In this document: piece after piece, positions 60,801 to 64,000 of the stretch
Layout: each line of letters starts with the position of its first letter
How positions within the stretch are numbered: the stretch's first letter is position 1
Assembly: GCA_946408345.1 (NCBI GenBank)
Contig: CAMJRR010000003.1
Span: 62,001-126,000, forward strand
Source of the DNA: an uncultured Bacteroidales bacterium
Lineage (GTDB): Bacteria; Bacteroidota; Bacteroidia; Bacteroidales; F082
Length of the DNA: 64,000 nt
Direction: 5' to 3'
Made by a program: the position numbers and the translations under genes
Notes under the pieces: generated by a model
Seen by the model: the letters and a program-made list of their open reading frames with translations, nothing else
The model's database searches: none
Told to the model about the DNA's origin: nothing

Positions 60801-60942
60801 ATATTATGAAGAAGATATCGACGAAGGCATGAGCCTGCTGAAGCACTTCGGCGACGTGGCCAAGAAATACGACCGCACCGAACTATCGCAGCTGGTTTCC
60901 GACCAAATGACGCAGTTCCTTTCCTTGTATTACACAGAATAA
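57838..60942 (+). CDS. TMEM260-like (DUF2723) membrane glycosyltransferase
   Basis: 1034 residues with about ten membrane helices in the first 600 (residues 12-30, 75-100, 115-135, 140-160, 185-225 and so on) and a large soluble C-terminal half. The N-terminus has the GT-C-like motif VSWWDCGEYISTAYKLQVGHPPG, whose acidic residues (Asp/Glu) in the first external loop probably bind the donor. The family (PF11028; human TMEM260 is a protein O-mannosyltransferase, CAZy GT117) suggests O-mannosyl transfer to exported proteins, known in Bacteroidota. It starts 45 bases after DUF799; a terminator follows. Confidence 0.88.
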   Translation: MTFKRLNNITGWLAGLIATIVYFLTLEPTVSWWDCGEYISTAYKLQVGHPPGAPLFQMIGRFFSLFAGGDVTKVAMMVNVMSAICSGLTIVFLFWTITMMVQKVWMKEGEDAPWINKIGVLLAGFVGAVAYTFTESFWFNAVEGEVYAMSSLFTAITFWAILKWEQVADDPKSTRWIIFIAFLIGLSIGVHLLNLLCIPAFVYVVYFKKWKKTSFWGFVLAGVVSVALLWFLNMFLVPQVINMAGKMELFFVNSLGAPFNLGSIVYFAIIIGLIVWGLWYTGKKGKVIWNTAILSFMFILIGYSSFFMLIIRANTNTPINENEPKDALSMLAYINRDQYGSWPLLYGPYYNAPAVDLKDGKPVYVKDKEAGRYVITDDNKRSVPVYPDEMKTLFPRMWSTQRGSHSEIYESYRKNENGVVTGTPVRVRNYRGESVMVNKPTFGQNLKFFINYQCNWMYWRYFMWNFVGRQNDIESQGELSHGNWLSGISFIDNARLGDQDNIPACMQNPGRTTYYFLPLILGLIGLFWLLKNDLKQSWIIFLLFFLTGLAIIIYLNQTPQQPRERDYSYAGSFYAFAIWIGFGVIAIIDWIGKLTKKSSMVTTVAVGLACFLAVPCVLASNGWEEHNRSGKTSARDWARNYLAQLPPNSVIFTRGDNDTFPLWYVQEVEGFRTDVRVCNYMLSSGYWYVHQMGRKVYESEKLPLTLTQKEYNNGINESIPVEEEDYFQGKQVELKQVIDFIHNPKAVKRYVGGTYNYIPCRNVKLTVDKEACIRNGIVPESMKDQIVDEITWEIKDNWLYKNSIMLLDFFATNNWERPVYFTSFSDMSKVLGIDKYLHMEGLAYRFIPVEAEDYIKAYRGGVYRDGSYDLLVTKADQGITNWGSLNQDGVVPDRESVRNMSYAQLAYSRLAQALINHDQFDSAVIVMDKYQEFFPNEKFPAEIHTYQFPEMYYICGATDKGDTYMTNLVNNYCDKIRYYGNMKPKFRKYYEEDIDEGMSLLKHFGDVAKKYDRTELSQLVSDQMTQFLSLYYTE

Positions 60943-60963
60943 GGTTCTGACAAGGCCATAAAC

Positions 60964-60998
60964 AAAGCCAGCGTTCGAGGTGTTCTGACGCTGGCTTT
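60964..60998 (+). terminator. Intrinsic terminator after the DUF2723 gene
   Basis: A perfect 11-bp stem AAAGCCAGCGT / ACGCTGGCTTT with a 13-base loop, then TAGTTTT. The loop is large and the T tract short, but the stem is GC-rich. Confidence 0.75.
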
Positions 60999-61021
60999 AG
61001 TTTTAGATGGTTTCCTCATTG

Positions 61022-61243
61022 TTATGCCTCAATGGGGATTAAAGTGCAGTTGAAATGTGCATCGTAGTCAAGAAGAATCTTCATGGCATTGTTCGGTGCT
61101 ATCGTGACGCTGTCCAGTTTCATGGTGTAAACATTCTCGTGGCGGTTCAGTTTTTCCACCATTTGAATAGTTTCCTCCAACGACTTCTGGGCTTGGGGTT
61201 CTTTCTTGAAATGTTGTGCCGAGGCCGACATGATGCAGCACAT
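61022..61243 (-). CDS. Small exported protein, start apparently lost by a one-base deletion
   Basis: 73 codons from the ATG at 61243 end in a plausible protein (SLEETIQMVEKLNRHENVYTMKLDSVTIAPNN). The preceding frame reads VIVFATL before MCC, a good signal peptide, but the only upstream ATG (61272, MRK) is one base out of frame. One more A after ATGAGAAA would restore MRKVIVFATLMCCIMSASAQ. So this is either a frameshifted gene, a sequencing error or a gene with a non-standard start. Function unknown. Confidence 0.5.
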   Translation of the reverse strand: MCCIMSASAQHFKKEPQAQKSLEETIQMVEKLNRHENVYTMKLDSVTIAPNNAMKILLDYDAHFNCTLIPIEA

Positions 61244-61532
61244 CAGGGTTGCGAAAACAATAACTTTCTCATGATTATCATGTATTTATGGATTGACGAT
61301 TATCAATTAGATTTCCCAAAAGGGAATCTATAGGCATATTGCAAGAAAACGCCAAGCTTCAGGCAGTTTTTGACAAATGGATGAGAACCAGTCGCGCCGT
61401 CACTAAATTCAATCCTTTCGTCTTTAAGGTTGACAAGCGTCCACCAATGCCGAAGTCGGAATGGCCGATGGAATAGCTGAGAATATGTTGTAAGTAAAAT
61501 CCTTCCACTGAATAAAGGATACTCAAACAGTC

Positions 61533-62321
61533 TTATTCTACAATAAACTTGTTGCTCACTCCATTGTATTCATAAACATAGATGCCAGGTGCATAGGTGC
61601 TCACATTGAGATGGATCCTATCGGCATCGGGCGAAAGCATCTTGGTGTCCACCAATCGGCCTTGTGAGTCGTAAACATGCATCTCGGTGGCTTTCCCATT
61701 CACAGTGTAAGGCAGTGCAATCATAAACTTGGCAGGGTTCGGATACGGATTTTGTTGGGTGATGACCATCTCTTCTGCCGAAAGATTGCCTTGGGTGGCA
61801 TATATCTCAAGGTTGTAGTTTTCGCTGTAATCAACCAGATCGAATCTTAATTCATTGCCTACCCTATAAATTCCATTCAGCAAATATCCATTTTCACAAA
61901 ACAGGATTTCACCCTCTTCGTTTATGAAAACCGTTGTTGCAGTACCGCCGCCGTACATTGACCTGACACAAAGGCCAATCTCAATCTTATCGTCAGTGTT
62001 AAACAAATGTTTTCCTGCGATAACCACATTGAAACCCGTAAAACTGGTAATCCATTCTCCATTCAAGGTGAAGGGAATCTCTTTCGTTAATTCAAAACTC
62101 GCATCATATACTGAAAATCCCCTTAGGGCACCAGTATCATCATATTCGCCGAGAACATACGACACCTCGGGCAAGACCTCACAGACATATTCGCGAATCG
62201 ATTGTTGGAAAACAGGCTGAATGTCTGATCCATGGTTGGTGAAAGAATGCAACAAAGTGGCTTGGGAGAAGGAAGTCAGGGTTGCAAATACGATAACTAA
62301 GGTCAAAATCATTTTTTTCAT
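61533..62321 (-). CDS. Secreted protein with T9SS C-terminal sorting domain
   Basis: Read from the ATG at 62321 (262 residues), which gives the signal peptide MKKMILTLVIVFATLTSFSQ; the longer frame begins with non-signal sequence. The C-terminal 75 residues form the T9SS tail: QQNPYPNPAKFMIALPY, MHVYDSQGRLVDTKML and APGIYVYEYNGVSNKFIVE. The body (LHSFTNHGSDIQPVF..., IEIGLCVRSMYGGG) is all beta and unknown. No promoter box was found; the neighbours upstream are lipoproteins on the same strand. Confidence 0.84.
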   Translation of the reverse strand: MKKMILTLVIVFATLTSFSQATLLHSFTNHGSDIQPVFQQSIREYVCEVLPEVSYVLGEYDDTGALRGFSVYDASFELTKEIPFTLNGEWITSFTGFNVVIAGKHLFNTDDKIEIGLCVRSMYGGGTATTVFINEEGEILFCENGYLLNGIYRVGNELRFDLVDYSENYNLEIYATQGNLSAEEMVITQQNPYPNPAKFMIALPYTVNGKATEMHVYDSQGRLVDTKMLSPDADRIHLNVSTYAPGIYVYEYNGVSNKFIVE

Positions 62322-62412
62322 TTTGTCGGATTGCCGGTTATATCCCATCGGCCCATCGGTTTTATTTATACTAAATTTGCTTGTCTACTTAGATTCAATA
62401 TTACTCAATTAC

Positions 62413-63048
62413 TCACGGCATCCTATATAAACTCACCTTATTATCCAAGGTGCATTGTATCAACCCGAATTGTTTGGCATAATAGATCTCCGTCGGGAAA
62501 TTCATGGTTCGCGGATAGGCAATGTCAATGAGTTTGAGGTGCATCACGCCTTCATAGTTCTTTCCGCTCACCCCGAAGGAATCAAGGTATTCCACTGTGT
62601 ATTCCATCCCTCCATTGTAATCCGTCTCGTAGCATTTGTCGGGATAAAACTGGTTGCCGTCGATGCGCATGGCATAAATGGCTTCGTTGAAATACATCCT
62701 GAACTCGTCGGTGCCTTCGTGCTCGTCGTCATTTTTGTAGGCAGAGAGGGCGGTCGAAACCCGTATCGATCCGTAGGTGTTCGACCCGCTTTGGTCAATG
62801 TGCTCATGCACACCTTTGTCCGTTGGGATAATGAAAAGAATGGCAGCCCCTGTTTCCGTAGAATAGGAACTGGCGGCATCAAACCTGAACGATTGCATGA
62901 TGCCATTGTCGTCCATCATCGTGAAATGGAGGTTCGTAGTGTCGGCGAACCAGTCACGATTGGCATCGTTCACTTGATAGAATTTCGTCTTCACGCAAGA
63001 GGCCATCACCAAAGCCAATGCACACACGATTATGATTCTATTCTTCAT
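62413..63048 (-). CDS. Lipoprotein of unknown function, pair member 2
   Basis: Read from the ATG at 63048 (211 residues) to give the lipobox ALVMASC (Cys18). The rest is polar and Tyr-rich (DYNGGMEYTVEYLD, YAKQFGLIQCTLDN). Its C-terminal third resembles that of the next lipoprotein upstream (LKLID...EIYYAKQFGLI versus LKAEE...TYYYNYEKGLL). It overlaps that gene's end by 11 bases, so the two are co-translated. I recognise no family. Confidence 0.75.
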   Translation of the reverse strand: MKNRIIIVCALALVMASCVKTKFYQVNDANRDWFADTTNLHFTMMDDNGIMQSFRFDAASSYSTETGAAILFIIPTDKGVHEHIDQSGSNTYGSIRVSTALSAYKNDDEHEGTDEFRMYFNEAIYAMRIDGNQFYPDKCYETDYNGGMEYTVEYLDSFGVSGKNYEGVMHLKLIDIAYPRTMNFPTEIYYAKQFGLIQCTLDNKVSLYRMP

Positions 63049-63703
63049 AGTACCAGTATTTTTCACCGTTCGACATGATGACTCCCAACAGGCCCTTCTC
63101 GTAGTTGTAGTAATACGTTTCAGCATAGATAGAGCCTTCCTCTACGTTGTTATAATAACACTCTTCTGCCTTCAGCTTGAATACATCATGGTAGTATTGG
63201 CCATTGATTTCCAAAGAATCGACCACATTGTAGTTGGAATGGTCCTCACCGATGAAAGGAAACCTTGCGGCACCCACGGCATAAAGGTTAGCTTGTCTTT
63301 CTGATTCCCACCCTTCTTCTTCAAACATCATGTATAAATTCGAGAAATTGATTTCCACCTCGAAAAGAGGATAATTCGGTGTGCATTTCGTGATGTCCAC
63401 CTCATAATCATAATAAAAGTTCGGGGCGGGCTTGTATTTTTCAAGATAGATGTAGTTGTCACCAGACTCTTTCTGGCGGTGGCGCGACACGGAGAAGTCG
63501 ATAATCACGCGGTCGCTCTCGTGCTGCAAGCGGAACATGTCGCCGTTTTGGTAAGGCACAGTGGCTAAATAACGTTCTGGGATTTTCCCAAAATCCTTAT
63601 AGATGGGTTCTTTGTGTCGAGGACAAGCTGTAAGCAACACCATCATGGCTCCTAAAACAATAGGAAGCAATACAATTCTGAAAACTTTATTCGTTTTATT
63701 CAT
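63038..63703 (-). CDS. Lipoprotein of unknown function, pair member 1
   Basis: 221 residues. Signal peptide with lipobox VLLTAC (Cys27). Body rich in Tyr, Asp and Glu (YYDYEVDITKC, FSNLYMMFEEEGWESE); the end YYYNYEKGLLGVIMSNGEKYW is like that of its neighbour. Probably surface exposed. It overlaps the following gene by 11 bases. Confidence 0.75.
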   Translation of the reverse strand: MNKTNKVFRIVLLPIVLGAMMVLLTACPRHKEPIYKDFGKIPERYLATVPYQNGDMFRLQHESDRVIIDFSVSRHRQKESGDNYIYLEKYKPAPNFYYDYEVDITKCTPNYPLFEVEINFSNLYMMFEEEGWESERQANLYAVGAARFPFIGEDHSNYNVVDSLEINGQYYHDVFKLKAEECYYNNVEEGSIYAETYYYNYEKGLLGVIMSNGEKYWYYEE

Positions 63704-63781
63704 GGGTTGTGTTTTTGAATTACAGCCGCAAAAAGGGCCAAATTTTTCTTATATGTTTGGTTTAGTTTTATCTTTGTCACA

Positions 63782-64000
63782 TTAGTAAATCAATCCCGAA
63801 CCGCCCACTGAAATCATGTGGATGGCAGAGATGCCACCGCCAAAATTCGACAAACCGCAATGGTATTTTATTCCGATAGATCCCCCTTCGAAAGCACCAT
63901 GCGTCTTGATACTTAACAACAAACCTGCACGTGCAGTTTGATAAAATTTCTCCAACTCATCTATCTCATCATACGACAATTGCTTGTCGCTATAAGTCTC
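63782..64000 (-). CDS. C-terminal end of an unknown protein (cut by right edge)
   Basis: 72 codons and a stop are visible; the frame is open to the window edge. Sequence: SYDEIDELEKFYQTARAG, then a Gly-rich beta part (GAFEGGSIGIKYHCGL, GGGISAIHMISVGGSGL). No family can be named from this fragment. Confidence 0.6.
   Translation of the reverse strand, partial: ETYSDKQLSYDEIDELEKFYQTARAGLLLSIKTHGAFEGGSIGIKYHCGLSNFGGGISAIHMISVGGSGLIY

Noticed and set aside
61300..61530. Possible gene remnant on the minus strand between the small exported gene and the T9SS gene
   Set aside because: Short open stretches (about 40-50 codons) exist in two frames, but neither has a start or a recognisable family.
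63768..63776. TATCTTTG box on the plus strand near 63.77 kb
   Set aside because: It matches the -7 consensus but points into the 3' end of a minus-strand gene with no plus-strand gene after it.

Overview
The window looks like a chromosomal segment of a Bacteroidales bacterium (phylum Bacteroidota), probably an uncultured gut, rumen or oral lineage outside Bacteroides proper. The evidence is the gene content and order (dprA-rsgA-nadK-DUF6089-uppS-bamA-ompH-ompH; relA/spoT-fur-purA; rimP-nusA-infB), type IX secretion sorting domains, many SPII lipoproteins, and promoters of the TAnnTTTG (-7) type in front of many genes. GC is moderate. No plasmid, prophage or CRISPR is visible.

Layout. 1-6.9 kb: alpha-2-macroglobulin lipoprotein and penicillin-binding protein 1C (cut by the left edge). 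7-12.3 kb: secreted proteins (T9SS cargo, GH16 glucanase-like, S74-like, DUF3244) and a TPR/HTH sensor lipoprotein. 12.3-15.9 kb: DUF2490, DUF4956, VTC-type polyphosphate polymerase, a repeat protein and a lipoprotein, apparently one operon. 16-20 kb: MarR regulator, then serine palmitoyltransferase divergent from an SDR reductase and a double VOC protein (sphingolipid locus). 20-31 kb: outer-membrane biogenesis and housekeeping operon plus lepA. 30.8-36.7 kb: three tandem paralogous FN3-repeat lipoproteins. 36.8-42.2 kb: relA/spoT, fur, purA and an ATP-grasp enzyme. 42.3-46.1 kb: accessory island with a Fic protein, a DUF262-HNH nuclease, an EcoRI-family adenine methyltransferase and a non-coding region with nested stems. 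46.1-50.2 kb: transglutaminase lipoprotein and a DUF4143-type ATPase. 50.3-55.2 kb: rimP-nusA-infB and tRNA-Gln. 55.4-61 kb: CsgG/PEGA-like/DUF4810/DUF799 envelope operon and a TMEM260-like (DUF2723) glycosyltransferase. 61-64 kb: small secreted proteins and lipoproteins.

The most unusual material is non-coding or semi-coding. (1) An eight-copy array of the octamer GGTGGTAA/TTACCACC surrounds the fic gene, with two mirror-image blocks on either side of the fic promoter. (2) A nested-stem element lies upstream of the methyltransferase. (3) REP-like palindromes have been absorbed in frame into a TPR lipoprotein gene. (4) Several unrelated families of short-word repeats fill the gaps between operons, and in two cases supply a gene's stop codon.

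How the parts work together: the 20-28 kb operon couples undecaprenyl-PP synthesis, BamA and periplasmic chaperones with NAD kinase and ribosome maturation. The 42-46 kb island reads as a compact restriction-modification-like unit with a regulated toxin-like Fic enzyme. The 55-61 kb block is devoted to the outer envelope and perhaps protein O-glycosylation.
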